Positions 42,446 through 50,526 of a stretch of DNA of 64,000 bases are shown piece by piece (the stretch's first letter is position 1; each line of letters begins with the position of its first letter). Below the pieces are notes generated by a model that saw only the letters and a program-made list of their open reading frames with translations, did no database searches and had not been told where the DNA came from. The DNA is taken from contig CAZMAT010000009.1 in assembly GCA_964564435.1 (NCBI GenBank), positions 26,495 through 90,494 on the forward strand, written 5' to 3'. Both the position numbers and the translations under genes were made by a program. This DNA is from Fermentibacter sp964564435 (lineage in GTDB: Bacteria > Fermentibacterota > Fermentibacteria > Fermentibacterales > Fermentibacteraceae).

Positions 42446-43303
42446 CTAGAGAGTCGTCTTGATGGACCCCCATGTGTCGCTCTGGAGCCCGAGCTCGAAG
42501 TCGATCTCGAGCTTGAAGAGGTTCCCGTTCTGCGGATAGACCCAGAGGTATTCCCCGTCGAAGTCGATCCCGCCGTTGGGACCATCTGCATCCTCGGTGA
42601 ATATGCACGACCACACCGGAGTCATGTCGGGGCTCCCGTCGGCGTTCAACTGGAAGATGAAGATGTTGTCGACGCCCGGATTCTGCGTGCAGACGAAGAG
42701 ATAGTCGCCATAGACCGACATGCCGGATACCGTGGCGAACGAGGCCGTTGTCCATGTGACGGAGGTTTCGACGCCGGTGTATGGCGCCCAGGCGATCTGG
42801 TCGGTGAAGAAGTCGGAGGCATAGATGTTGCCGTGTCCGGCGTCGACTCCACACACATGCCCCCAGGCGGCTGGTCCCGAGAGGTTGAGCTTGTGCCATG
42901 CCGTGGGCTGCGTGTCAGAAGCGTCGTATACGGCGATCATGGAAGAGGCCCAGTGTCCGAAGAAGAACTGGCTGGGGGTGGAGGTGTACTCGCAGTAGCC
43001 CTGATCGTCGGGATCGACGCCGCTGGAGATGGCCCAGGTCGTGCCTGTGGCTCCGCCTGTGGCCATGTCGAACTCGTTGTTCAGCAGTGTGCTGTAGTTG
43101 GCGATCCAGATGCTGTTTTCGACGTCGCTCTGTATGGCAAGGCCATAGCTGCTGGACAGGCCCGGCGAGTAGGTCCCGACGACCGTGTAGGTCCCACGGA
43201 CCCCGGCCGGCTCATTGTATCCGGGCACGCCGGTCCTGTCGGCGAATGACAGGGCGGCAGCGAACAGGAGCACAAGCACGAACCTCACGATGACCCCCTT
43301 CAT
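42446..43303 (-). CDS. Secreted propeller-like protein ending in a T-W-G-S-I-K-T-T-L motif
   Basis: A 285-residue exported protein with a signal peptide (VRFVLVLLFAAALSFA). The ATG at 43303 is used, but a GTG six codons later with AAGGGGGT in front is an equally good start. Mature sequence shows blade-like strands (SYGLAIQSDVENSIWIANYS, GHVCGVDAGHGNIYASDF, VSGMSVYGDYLFVCTQ, GGIDFDGEYLWVYPQNG), typical of a small beta-propeller. The last residues, SDTWGSIKTTL, match the short C-terminal motif of three other secreted proteins here. No catalytic residues recognised. Confidence 0.72.
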   Translation of the reverse strand: MKGVIVRFVLVLLFAAALSFADRTGVPGYNEPAGVRGTYTVVGTYSPGLSSSYGLAIQSDVENSIWIANYSTLLNNEFDMATGGATGTTWAISSGVDPDDQGYCEYTSTPSQFFFGHWASSMIAVYDASDTQPTAWHKLNLSGPAAWGHVCGVDAGHGNIYASDFFTDQIAWAPYTGVETSVTWTTASFATVSGMSVYGDYLFVCTQNPGVDNIFIFQLNADGSPDMTPVWSCIFTEDADGPNGGIDFDGEYLWVYPQNGNLFKLEIDFELGLQSDTWGSIKTTL

Positions 43304-43416
43304 TAGCGGAAACCTTCCATAGAATCGGGCGGTCCGCCATCGGCGTCAACTGTGCGGGCAAGGATCCATCAGTCGTCAGACGGGTTCGGACCCTCGGGTC
43401 GCAGCCGGGGCTGCGT

Positions 43417-43800
43417 TTACAGGGCGTCGAACCAGCCCCTGGTCCTGAGGCAGATACGCACGAGCATCAGCATGACGGGCACCTCGATGAGCACTCCGAC
43501 CACCGTGGCGAGGGCCGCGCCGGACGACAGGCCGAAGAGCATCGTCGCGGTGGCTATGGCGACCTCGAAATGGTTCGAGGCTCCGATCATCGCCGCGGGC
43601 GCGGCATCCCCGTACCGCAGCTTCAGCAGCCTCGCCAGCCGGTAGCCGATCCAGAAGATCAGGTTCGTCTGGATAAAGAGTGGGATGGCTATCCACAGGA
43701 TCGTCAGCGGATTTGCCAGGATAGTCGCGCCCTTGAAGCTGAAGAGCAGGACGAGGGTGGCGATGTCACAGCGCCTTCCGGAGAAGATAGATGCCGGCAA
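43417..43800 (-). pseudogene. Truncated ACR3-type arsenite transporter (C-terminal third only)
   Basis: The 127-residue frame is homologous from about residue 13 onward to the last ~115 residues of ACR3/ArsB pumps: LLFSFKGATILANPL, AIPLFIQTNLIFWIGY, APAAMIGASNHFEVAIA, LFGLSSGAALATVVGVLIEVPVML. The first two thirds of a normal ~350-residue pump, including the catalytic Cys region, are absent. The fragment starts inside the end of ccdA, overlapping by 35 nt, so the 5' part appears to have been deleted at that junction. It is unlikely to transport arsenite. The well-preserved sequence suggests a recent loss or a chimeric assembly. Confidence 0.8.
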
Positions 43801-44467
43801 GGATCACCAGCGCGCCGGCGATGCGCCGCAGCACCGTCAGCCTGCCCGACTTCTCGTTCCACTTCAGCAGCTTGCAGACGGTTCCCGAGAAGGTTCCGGC
43901 AAGGAGTATGACTCCGCAGTGGCCTGCTGCGAAGGCTCCCATCATCCCCGCGGCGAATGCGGGCCGGGATGCCTGAGCCGCAAGGACAACCCCCAGCAGC
44001 GGAGCGATGAAGGCGAAGGTGCAGGGTCCCGCAGCCGCGCCGAAGACGAGGCCGTACAGGACGGCACCGGCGGGTCCGGATCGCGACCTGCCGGGCTTCG
44101 ATGCGGCAGGGGCCGGGATGGTGAAGACCTCCATGAGGTTGAGGCCGAACAGGACCATCAGCACCGACAGGATGATCCCGCCGGTTCGGCCGGTGTCTCC
44201 GGCTATCCTGCCGGCGCCCAGGGTGACGGCCCCAAGTGCGGCAACCGCGAGGAAGACTCCTCCGGCGAATGCCGCCGAGATCCTGAAGGCCTTCTTCGTC
44301 GACGCCCCCGGATCCTTCGAGATGTAGCCCACCAGGAGCGGGATGCTCGCGAGGTGGCAGGGGCTCAGGACGATGCTCAGGACGCCCCAGAGAAGTGCCG
44401 CGGCGAGCCCGATGACCGGTGCCGAGCTCTCGACGGCCCTCCCCAGGCCTGTCAGGAACTCATTCAA
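43766..44467 (-). CDS. ccdA: CcdA/DsbD-like thiol-disulfide membrane protein
   Basis: A 233-residue membrane protein with six helices that carries reducing power across the membrane. The paired cysteines occur in VLSPCHLASIPLLVGY and AAGPCTFAFIAPLLG, the two helices known to hold the redox pair in CcdA; GHCGVILLAG closes the family pattern. It overlaps the upstream thioredoxin stop by 8 nt. In arsenic-type operons this protein probably keeps the linked thioredoxins reduced. Its 3' end runs into the ACR3 remnant. Confidence 0.88.
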   Translation of the reverse strand: MNEFLTGLGRAVESSAPVIGLAAALLWGVLSIVLSPCHLASIPLLVGYISKDPGASTKKAFRISAAFAGGVFLAVAALGAVTLGAGRIAGDTGRTGGIILSVLMVLFGLNLMEVFTIPAPAASKPGRSRSGPAGAVLYGLVFGAAAGPCTFAFIAPLLGVVLAAQASRPAFAAGMMGAFAAGHCGVILLAGTFSGTVCKLLKWNEKSGRLTVLRRIAGALVILAGIYLLRKAL

Positions 44468-44876
44468 CGGGCTCCTCCGGGATCACGTCATATCCCAGTT
44501 CGGCCCACTTCGCGACCATGTCCTCGGCGGACACCACGCCCTCGTGCCGCCACAGCTCCTCGCCGGTTTCGGAGATGAAGACCTGGGTGGGGATCACCCG
44601 GATCCCGTACACCTGCGCCGCCGCGGCATTCTCGTTTATGTCGATGAACTCGATCTCTATCGTGCCCTGGGTCATCTCACCGAGCCTGTCGAGTTCGGTC
44701 ATCATGGTCTGGCACGGGATGCACATCTGCGACCCGAGGTCGATCACCCTCGGAAGGGGTGTCGTGACCGATTCCGGCGTCGTTTCCGGACCCTTGTCGT
44801 CTTCACGGGTCAGCACGGCCGCCGTCGCCAGGCCGGCTGCCGCGGTCAGGATCGCAATTCTGCCGATCGTCTTCAC
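44460..44876 (-). CDS. Membrane-anchored or exported thioredoxin-fold protein
   Basis: A 138-residue protein with an N-terminal hydrophobic segment (IGRIAILTAAAGLATAAVL) that is a signal or anchor. The thioredoxin domain has the redox pair in GSQMCIPCQTMM and the cis-Pro in RVIPTQVFISE. It follows a glutaredoxin-like gene and overlaps ccdA, so CcdA is its probable electron donor. In similar arsenic-linked operons such thioredoxins support arsenate reduction; that role here is inferred from neighbours only. Confidence 0.87.
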   Translation of the reverse strand: MKTIGRIAILTAAAGLATAAVLTREDDKGPETTPESVTTPLPRVIDLGSQMCIPCQTMMTELDRLGEMTQGTIEIEFIDINENAAAAQVYGIRVIPTQVFISETGEELWRHEGVVSAEDMVAKWAELGYDVIPEEPVE

Positions 44877-44900
44877 TTCAACCAGCCTTCATGTTGTCTT

Positions 44901-45143
44901 CTATCTTCTTCCGGCGAGCATCGACACGAGCTCGTCGACCCCCGGCACCCTGCCCGTCACCAGCACCTCGCCGTCGACGGCCAGCGCGGGGGTCATCATC
45001 ACGCCGAAGGCCATGATCTCCTTCAGGTCCTTCACCTTCTCGACCGATGCATCTGAAATCCCTGCGCGCGCTACGGCCTCGCGCACATGCTCCTCGAGCT
45101 TCATGCACTTCGGGCACCCCGTTCCCAGCACCTGGATCTTCAT
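44901..45143 (-). CDS. Small redox-active disulfide protein (TM0996/MTH895 glutaredoxin-like family)
   Basis: An 80-residue cytoplasmic thioredoxin-fold protein starting MKIQVLGTGCPKC, with the C-P-K-C active site at residues 10-13 and the cis-Pro in VMMTPALAVDGE. The length and motif are those of the 'redox-active disulfide protein 2' family that commonly sits beside UPF0718-type permeases. It is 13 nt after the permease gene. It may pass thiols to a metalloid substrate or to the permease. Confidence 0.9.
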   Translation of the reverse strand: MKIQVLGTGCPKCMKLEEHVREAVARAGISDASVEKVKDLKEIMAFGVMMTPALAVDGEVLVTGRVPGVDELVSMLAGRR

Positions 45144-45156
45144 GACATGCCTCCCG

Positions 45157-46452
45157 TCAGCCCGCGATCGAGCCGTAGATCAGGCCGGTGACCGTCGAGA
45201 GCACGACCACCAGCGCAACAAAGACCATCGTCTTCCCGAGGCCCATGATGCTCCTGAGCACGAGCATGCTCGGCAGCGAGAGCGCGGGGCCGGCGAGGAG
45301 CAGTGCGAGTGCCGGGCCGCTTCCCATCCCCGATCCCATGAGCCCCTGGAGTATCGGAACCTCCGTCAGCGTGGCGAAGTACATCAGCACCCCCGAAGCC
45401 GAGGCGAACAGATTGGCCTGGAACGAGTTCCCCCCCACGAGACCGGCGATCCAGGATGAGGGGATCATGGCTTCGTGGCCGGGACGCCCGAGCAGGAACC
45501 CCGCGACCAGCACGCCTCCCAGGAGGAGGGGGATTATCTGCCGCGCGAACCCGAGAGTGGCTTCGAACCACTCGCGGAGCTGCGGCCCGCCTGTGGCGGA
45601 GATGAAGCCCACCGCGATCACCCCTGCGGTGAAGGCATAGACGGGCTTCCCGGGCAGCAGCACAGCAAGGACCGCCACGGGGGTGCCCCAGAGCACGATC
45701 TTCCTCCAGCCCGCTCCGAAGTCGACCGCGAGTATCACTGCGAGGAGCAGAGCGGATGCCGAGGCTATCCACCACTTTATCCGCGCCACGGCCGCCCAGA
45801 GAGGAGCCGCCCCTTCGGGGCTCCCCCAGTTGGCGAACACGAGTATCCCCACCATCGAGGCGAAGAAGAGCACGGTCCTCCAGAGAGGCCTCGCGGGAGC
45901 CTGATGGTCTCCCGCCATGCCGGTCCTCGAGATCTCGGACTTCGACTTCCTGAAGAACAGGCTCATCAGGAGCCCGATCACGATGCTGAAGACCACGGCT
46001 CCCACGGCCCGTGCCACCCCGATCTCGACCCCGAGGACCCTCGCCGTCATCACGATGGCCAGGATGTTGATGGCCGGCCCGCTGTAGAGGAATGCGGCGG
46101 CAGGGCCAAGCCCCGCCCCCATGGTGTAGATGCCCGCAAAGATCGGGAGCACCGTGCAGGAGCAGACTGCGAGGATGGTGCCCGACACCGAGGCGACGCC
46201 GTAGGCCGCAAGCCTGTTCGCGCCCGGACCGAGGTATCTCATTACGGAGTCCCTGTTCAGGAAGACTCCGATCGCCCCGGCTATGAAAAGGGCCGGAACG
46301 AGGCAGAGAAGTATGTGGAGCCTGGCGTACTCGTTGAGCATGGCGAAAGCCTCGATGAGAGACGCGTCGAACCGGGCCGATCCGACGGGAAGGAACCATG
46401 CTGCCAGCACGAGGGCGGCCAGTGCGAGTATGGTCTTCAGTTCCCGGCTCAT
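45157..46452 (-). CDS. Permease of the UPF0718/ArsP type
   Basis: A 431-residue membrane protein with roughly ten helices. The family hallmark Cys pair is present as ILAVCSCTVLPIFAGIY, and the mirrored half carries FATLTEVPILQGL and GPALSLPSMLVL; AFLYSGPAINILAIV is also typical. ArsP members export trivalent organoarsenicals; others are of unknown function. I start at the ATG at 46452, which overlaps the arsR stop (ATGA). With the ACR3 pump broken, this may be the only functional metalloid exporter of the operon. Confidence 0.87.
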   Translation of the reverse strand: MSRELKTILALAALVLAAWFLPVGSARFDASLIEAFAMLNEYARLHILLCLVPALFIAGAIGVFLNRDSVMRYLGPGANRLAAYGVASVSGTILAVCSCTVLPIFAGIYTMGAGLGPAAAFLYSGPAINILAIVMTARVLGVEIGVARAVGAVVFSIVIGLLMSLFFRKSKSEISRTGMAGDHQAPARPLWRTVLFFASMVGILVFANWGSPEGAAPLWAAVARIKWWIASASALLLAVILAVDFGAGWRKIVLWGTPVAVLAVLLPGKPVYAFTAGVIAVGFISATGGPQLREWFEATLGFARQIIPLLLGGVLVAGFLLGRPGHEAMIPSSWIAGLVGGNSFQANLFASASGVLMYFATLTEVPILQGLMGSGMGSGPALALLLAGPALSLPSMLVLRSIMGLGKTMVFVALVVVLSTVTGLIYGSIAG

Positions 46453-46778
46453 CGCCCTGCCTCCCGGCCGCAATGTGTGGCCTCGCACGCCCCTCCCCCG
46501 AGAACCCTCTCGAGGCAGCCGAAGAAATCGAGCACGCAGGGCGCGGCCAGGGTGTGGAATACCCGGGTGCCCTCCCTGCGGTCTCGGACGAGCCCGGCGT
46601 TCCGCAGCTTCTCGAGGTGCCTCGACACCGTGGAGATGTCGAGCCCCACGGCTTCCGACAGATCGCCTACGGTCCTGCCTCCGCCCGCCAGGATGTCGAT
46701 CATGTGGAGCCGCGCAGGGTTCGCGAGCGCGGAGAGTATGGAAGCCCTCCGCCTGTACGCGTCGTTCCCCTCTGTCAC
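46449..46778 (-). CDS. arsR: ArsR/SmtB-family metalloregulator
   Basis: A 109-residue winged-helix repressor starting at GTG 46778; the frame upstream of it is not family-like. The HTH is LSALANPARLHMIDIL followed by TVGDLSEAVGLDISTVSRHLEKLRNAGLV. The usual alpha-3 E-L-C-V-C-D-L metal site is absent. Cysteines instead lie in the C-terminal helix and tail (APCVLDFFGCLER, ACEATHC), where they could bind As(III) or another thiophilic metal. It is first in the operon and presumably represses it. Confidence 0.87.
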   Translation of the reverse strand: MTEGNDAYRRRASILSALANPARLHMIDILAGGGRTVGDLSEAVGLDISTVSRHLEKLRNAGLVRDRREGTRVFHTLAAPCVLDFFGCLERVLGGGACEATHCGREAGR

Positions 46779-46974
46779 TTCATCCGTCCCTTCTTGCTTT
46801 GTTGGGCAAATATACATATAAGCACTGCCAAGTCCAGTGGTCGATCCGGATCCATGACATCTAGAGCCCGATTCGCCGCAACGGCATCGCCGGATTCGAC
46901 TGTGCCGCCTTTGCACCGGACCGGGGTTCTCGTATGCTAATGCTGTTGTGGTGTCACTTCTGGAGGGAGCCGCC
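46779..46974. promoter_or_regulatory. Divergent promoter region between arsR and the 46975 gene
   Basis: Contains an AT-rich patch AAATATACATATAAG at about 46,807-46,821, partly palindromic and suited to an ArsR-type operator/-10 for the minus-strand operon, and TATGCTAAT near 46,932 as a possible -10 for the plus-strand gene. Assignments are tentative. Confidence 0.35.
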
Positions 46975-47580
46975 ATGAGACATGCTGCTCTGTTGACTGT
47001 GACGGCAGCCTCGATAGCCTTCGGCGCGGGCAGCGTTCTGCTCGACCAACCGCTCTACGTCCCGGGTGCCGATGCTGAGCAAGAGCTCTCGTACGACGAC
47101 AATACGGCCTACTGGCTGTCCTGGTCCGGGCTCTACAGGGGAGTGTGGTTCCATCCCGAAGACTTCGGATTTTCGGGCTGGGTCGCCACACACTCGGAAC
47201 TCTGGTTCTACCACCATTCATCCTATCCCTGGGACACCTCGAGCTTCTACAGCCTGCTCTACGACGGGGGGTCCTCCGGCCCGGCCATGCTGTTCGACCA
47301 GACTTCGGTGACGGCCCTGCATTATGCGCCCTGCATGGTCACCCTGACTCCTTCGGTCTACTTCAACGACGACTTCTGGGTGCTCATGAGCTCCGAGATG
47401 TCCAGCGGCGGCTGGCCGTCGATCCTCGAAGACTATTCGGCAGGCGCGACGGACCACAGCTTCCAGAGCGACGACTTCTCGGCCTGGGAACCGAGCCCCC
47501 ACGGAGACTACTTCATCCGTTCAGTCTGGTATAACGGGCTAGGCTCGGAAACCTGGGGGGCTATCAAGACCCTCTTCTAG
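46975..47580 (+). CDS. Secreted protein of unknown function ending in a T-W-G-A-I-K-T-L-F motif
   Basis: A 201-residue exported protein, paralogue of the 10914 protein. I start at the ATG at 46975, after GGAGGGAGCC, giving the signal MRHAALLTVTAASIAFGAGS. Shared blocks include SYDDNTAYWLSWSGLYRGVWF, SELWFYHHSSYPWDTSSFY, SSGGWPSILED and the end SETWGAIKTLF. The conserved acidic/aromatic core suggests a binding module rather than an enzyme. It lies alone between the arsenic operon and a convergent rhodanese gene. Confidence 0.77.
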   Translation: MRHAALLTVTAASIAFGAGSVLLDQPLYVPGADAEQELSYDDNTAYWLSWSGLYRGVWFHPEDFGFSGWVATHSELWFYHHSSYPWDTSSFYSLLYDGGSSGPAMLFDQTSVTALHYAPCMVTLTPSVYFNDDFWVLMSSEMSSGGWPSILEDYSAGATDHSFQSDDFSAWEPSPHGDYFIRSVWYNGLGSETWGAIKTLF

Positions 47581-47634
47581 AATCGGGAGACAGCCGACGT
47601 CCGCTGCAGGTTCTGCGCAGCGCAGCCCGCACGG

Positions 47635-48012
47635 TCAGCTCTTCTTCGACCTGAGCTTGCAGCCGCACTGCCCGTGCAGTTCGTAGTCCGGGTCCTTCCT
47701 CACCGGCAGGCCGTCGCGCTCCCAGTCGACCATGCCGCCCGTGAGGCTCGCCACAGGCCCCAGGCCGTCGGATGTCAGCATCTCCGCAGCCGCCCGGGAA
47801 TGCAGCCCCACCGAATCGGCGACTATGATCAGCCTTCCCCGGGGCAGCTCCCCTGCCCTCCCGGCTATCTCGCCCCTCGGGATGCAGATCACCTCGGGCA
47901 CGTCGAAGACCCTGTAGCTGACCTCGTGCCCGGGCCTCATGTCCACTATCAGGGCGCTGGAACGGGACGCCGCTTCGTAAGCCTCCCGGGGCGACATCGC
48001 AGCAACAGCCAT
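47635..48012 (-). CDS. Rhodanese-fold protein lacking the catalytic cysteine
   Basis: A single-domain rhodanese-like protein of 125 residues (ATG at 48012, GGGAGG upstream). The fold is recognisable from ALIVDMRPGHEVSYRVFDVPEVICIP and SLTGGMVDWERDGLPV. The loop that should hold the active-site Cys reads IIVADSVGLHSRAA, so Asp/Ser replace it and sulfur transfer by that loop is unlikely. The C-terminal tail H-G-Q-C-G-C-K has two cysteines that might take over a thiol function. It may be a phosphate- or ligand-binding regulator instead. Confidence 0.78.
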   Translation of the reverse strand: MAVAAMSPREAYEAASRSSALIVDMRPGHEVSYRVFDVPEVICIPRGEIAGRAGELPRGRLIIVADSVGLHSRAAAEMLTSDGLGPVASLTGGMVDWERDGLPVRKDPDYELHGQCGCKLRSKKS

Positions 48013-48229
48013 GATCCCTCCCCTCCCGTCCGTTTCGTACGGCCATCGGTGTGTCTGCGGAAGGATATGGCGATTCCATAGCGCAGCGAGTACCCCTTCC
48101 GCCCCGGACGACGGCATCCCGTCCGCACACGGTTCGCAGCCTGCACAAAGGGAGGGGAACGGGCGCTTGACATAGCGCGCCATGCTTGAAATCGTCAGGA
48201 TATCGTTCGGTTTCGGAGGGATGATGGAT
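48013..48229. promoter_or_regulatory. Divergent intergenic region
   Basis: 217 bp between the divergent rhodanese-like and 48230 genes. Open frames extend through it from both sides but lack good ribosome-binding sites. I see no clear promoter or operator. Confidence 0.25.
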
Positions 48230-48745
48230 ATGTCTGCATGTCCGGAGGATGCCGTTCACGTATTCGGAGACGGAGGCGGTCCTGAGCCGGACGCCGACCA
48301 GGACAGCGTCCGGGATGCAATAGTCAGGGCGTTCTCGGGCGTCGGCCTGGGAGGCGGAGTCGGCCTGCGGGAAGCCCAGGCCATGGACGGGTACGACGAC
48401 GAGGCAACCCGCGCCGCATGCCGCCGGGATGACGAGAGGGACGACTGGAGGCTCATCCGACCGGCCGATCTCAACAGGTGCAACAGCAGCCTCAGCTTCT
48501 TCGATGCGGAAGGCATGAGATTCCATCTCCCGGCCTTCCTGGTGGCCGACCTCGACGGAGTCTACGAGTTCGGCATGGCCTTCCACCTGACCCATCTCGA
48601 CTCCCACGGGATCGGGCAGTACTCGCTTCTCTCCCCCGAACAGAGGGCTGCCGTGCGCAGATATCTCCAGTACATCTCCACCGAGGACGAGTACGCCTTC
48701 GAACGGCCCGCCATCCTCAGAGCCCTCGTCGAATACTGGACCTGA
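48230..48745 (+). CDS. Conserved hypothetical protein (DUF6714-like)
   Basis: A 171-residue soluble protein. I favour the ATG at 48230 because GGAGGG ends 9 nt before it; earlier in-frame ATGs are too close or lack a site. Features are an acidic N-terminus, WRLIRPADLNRCNSSLSFFDAEGMRFHLPAFLVADL in the centre and SLLSPEQRAAVRRYLQYIS near the end. The L-P-A-F/Y-L block after a W-x-x-L stretch resembles small proteins grouped as DUF6714, whose role is unknown. No signal peptide, membrane helix or catalytic motif. Confidence 0.6.
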   Translation: MSACPEDAVHVFGDGGGPEPDADQDSVRDAIVRAFSGVGLGGGVGLREAQAMDGYDDEATRAACRRDDERDDWRLIRPADLNRCNSSLSFFDAEGMRFHLPAFLVADLDGVYEFGMAFHLTHLDSHGIGQYSLLSPEQRAAVRRYLQYISTEDEYAFERPAILRALVEYWT

Positions 48746-48953
48746 CGGGACGCATCCGCTCCGCTCGCATGCCCATGAGCCGCTTCACCGTATCGAGCCC
48801 GCCCGATAAGGCTGCCCCGGTCTGAAGACCCGGTTTGCCGACCGGCTTGGACAACTGCGTCCGTGATTGTATTGTCGGGCGACGGGACCGGCCGATGCCC
48901 CGGCAGGTCCCGACCGGCTCGCGCCGGACGGTTCAACCCCGGAAGGAACGTGG

Positions 48954-50114
48954 ATGGACGATCTGATCTACCTCGACAACTCCGCGACGTCGTTCCCGAA
49001 GCCGCAGGTCGTGTACGACTTCATGAAGGAGTTCTACCAGTCGCACGGGGTCAGCCCCGGCCGTTCGGGTTTCGACAAGGCGATCGAGGCCGAGAACATC
49101 GTACATGGCACGAGGAAACTGCTCACGGGTCTCTTCAACGGCACCGACCCCAACCGCCTCACGTTCTCCTACAACGCCACCGAAGCCCTGAACAGAATCA
49201 TCATGGGCATGCTCTCGAAAGGCGACCACGTCATCTCCACCAACCTCGAGCACAACTCGGTGCTGCGTCCGCTGAACCACCTCGAACGCGACGGCGGCGT
49301 GGAGGTCACCTGGATCCCGTTCGACTCGAAGGGCTACGTCGATCCCGACGATATCGAGAAGGCCTTCAGGAAGAACACCAGGCTCGTAGTCGTGAACCAC
49401 TCCTCCAACATCATCGGCACCGTGCAGCCCGTGGGCGAGATAGGCCGCCGCTGCAGGAAGGCCGGCATCTTCTTCGCGGTCGACGCCAGCCAGAGCGCGG
49501 GCGCCGTCCCGATCGACGTCCAGGCCATGTGCATCGACCTCCTGGCCTTCACGGGCCACAAGTGCCTGATGGGTCCCACCGGCATCGGCGGCGCCTACGT
49601 CGGCGAGAATGTTCCGATCCGGTGTACCATCTTCGGGGGCACTGGCGTCAGGTCGCTCAACCCCTTCCATCTCGACGAGTTCCCCTACCGCATGGAGGCC
49701 GGAACGCTCAACACCGTTGGAGTAGCCGGGCTGAACGCGGGCGTGAAGTGGGTGCTCGAACAGGGCATGGACAAGGTCCACGCCCACGAGATCGCCCTCT
49801 GGGACAAGCTCCGCAGGGGCGTCCAGGCCGTCGACGGCGTCACCACCTACTGCGCCGACGACACGGACAACCAGAATCCGGTGCTCAGCCTCAACATCAG
49901 GGGCTTCGAAGCCGGCGATGTGGGTACGATGCTCGACGTCGACCACGGAATAGCAACGCGGACCGGGCTCCAGTGCGCCCCCCAGGTCCACGTCCAGCTG
50001 GGGACGGACAAGATCCACGGAACCGTACGCTTCAGTGTGGGTCCTTTCAACACCGAGGACGAGATCGACAAGGCGATCGAGGCGGTGCGCGAGATAGCCT
50101 CGATCAAGAGGTAG
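48954..50114 (+). CDS. Cysteine desulfurase family protein (class V aminotransferase)
   Basis: A PLP-dependent enzyme of 386 residues that would release sulfur from cysteine as a persulfide. I start at the ATG 48954, with GGAAGG upstream, giving MDDLIYLDNSATSFPKP. The PLP Lys is in FTGHKCLMG (Lys203), the cofactor Asp in FAVDASQSAG (Asp177) and the stacking His in TNLEHNSVLRP (His100). The catalytic Cys is in RTGLQCAPQVH. It is nearer to the SufS/Csd-like 'cysteine desulfurase family' group than to housekeeping IscS. It is 38 bp upstream of the dsrC-like gene, so the released sulfur may be passed to that protein. Confidence 0.88.
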   Translation: MDDLIYLDNSATSFPKPQVVYDFMKEFYQSHGVSPGRSGFDKAIEAENIVHGTRKLLTGLFNGTDPNRLTFSYNATEALNRIIMGMLSKGDHVISTNLEHNSVLRPLNHLERDGGVEVTWIPFDSKGYVDPDDIEKAFRKNTRLVVVNHSSNIIGTVQPVGEIGRRCRKAGIFFAVDASQSAGAVPIDVQAMCIDLLAFTGHKCLMGPTGIGGAYVGENVPIRCTIFGGTGVRSLNPFHLDEFPYRMEAGTLNTVGVAGLNAGVKWVLEQGMDKVHAHEIALWDKLRRGVQAVDGVTTYCADDTDNQNPVLSLNIRGFEAGDVGTMLDVDHGIATRTGLQCAPQVHVQLGTDKIHGTVRFSVGPFNTEDEIDKAIEAVREIASIKR

Positions 50115-50152
50115 AGATCCAGGCATCGGTACCACAACAAGGGGATACCTTC

Positions 50153-50470
50153 ATGGAGACAATTGTAGTCAAGGAATTGGAGCTGCATATCGACGGCGAC
50201 GGGTTCCTGCAGGACCCCCAGCTCTGGAGCGAAGCCGTGGCGGTCGAGTTCGCGAAAATGGACGGCACGGGCGAACTCACGCCGAAGCACTGGGAGGTCA
50301 TCAACTACATCAGGGGATTCTGGAAGGAATCGGACATGGCCCCGACGGTGCGCGGCCTCTGCAAGCAGAGCGGTCTCAAGCTGCAGGAGCTCTACGGCCT
50401 GTTCCCCAAGGGTCCCGCGAGGGGCGCCTGCAGGATTGCCGGGCTGCCCAAGCCCGACGGCTGCGTCTAG
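50153..50470 (+). CDS. dsrC: DsrC/TusE-family sulfur carrier with both C-terminal cysteines
   Basis: A 105-residue protein. The ordered core (DGDGFLQDPQLWSEAVAVEFAKMDG, LTPKHWEVINYIRGFW, PTVRGLCKQSG) and the flexible C-terminal arm KGPARGACRIAGLPKPDGCV match DsrC. Both redox cysteines are present, Cys93 and Cys104 separated by ten residues. This distinguishes true DsrC, which cycles between dithiol, disulfide and trisulfide, from TusE-type members with only the terminal Cys. No dsrAB is seen here. Convergent 38 bp away is hdrB of the Flx-Hdr operon, whose complex is a known candidate to reduce or oxidise DsrC disulfide. Confidence 0.93.
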   Translation: METIVVKELELHIDGDGFLQDPQLWSEAVAVEFAKMDGTGELTPKHWEVINYIRGFWKESDMAPTVRGLCKQSGLKLQELYGLFPKGPARGACRIAGLPKPDGCV

Positions 50471-50490
50471 TCAGTAGAATCTGCGAACGA

Positions 50491-50526
50491 CAGGGGCGTT
50501 GGGTCCGCTAGCGGACCGCGCCCCTG
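50491..50526. terminator. Bidirectional terminator between dsrC and hdrB
   Basis: Outer stem CAGGGGCG/CGCCCCTG encloses a second palindrome GGTCCGCTAGCGGACC. The structure overlaps the last codons of hdrB (stop at 50508-50510) and follows the dsrC stop by 20 bp. Confidence 0.75.

Noticed and set aside
50153..50470. TusE, the tRNA-thiolation homologue
   Set aside because: Both C-terminal cysteines are present at the DsrC spacing; TusE-type proteins keep only the last one.
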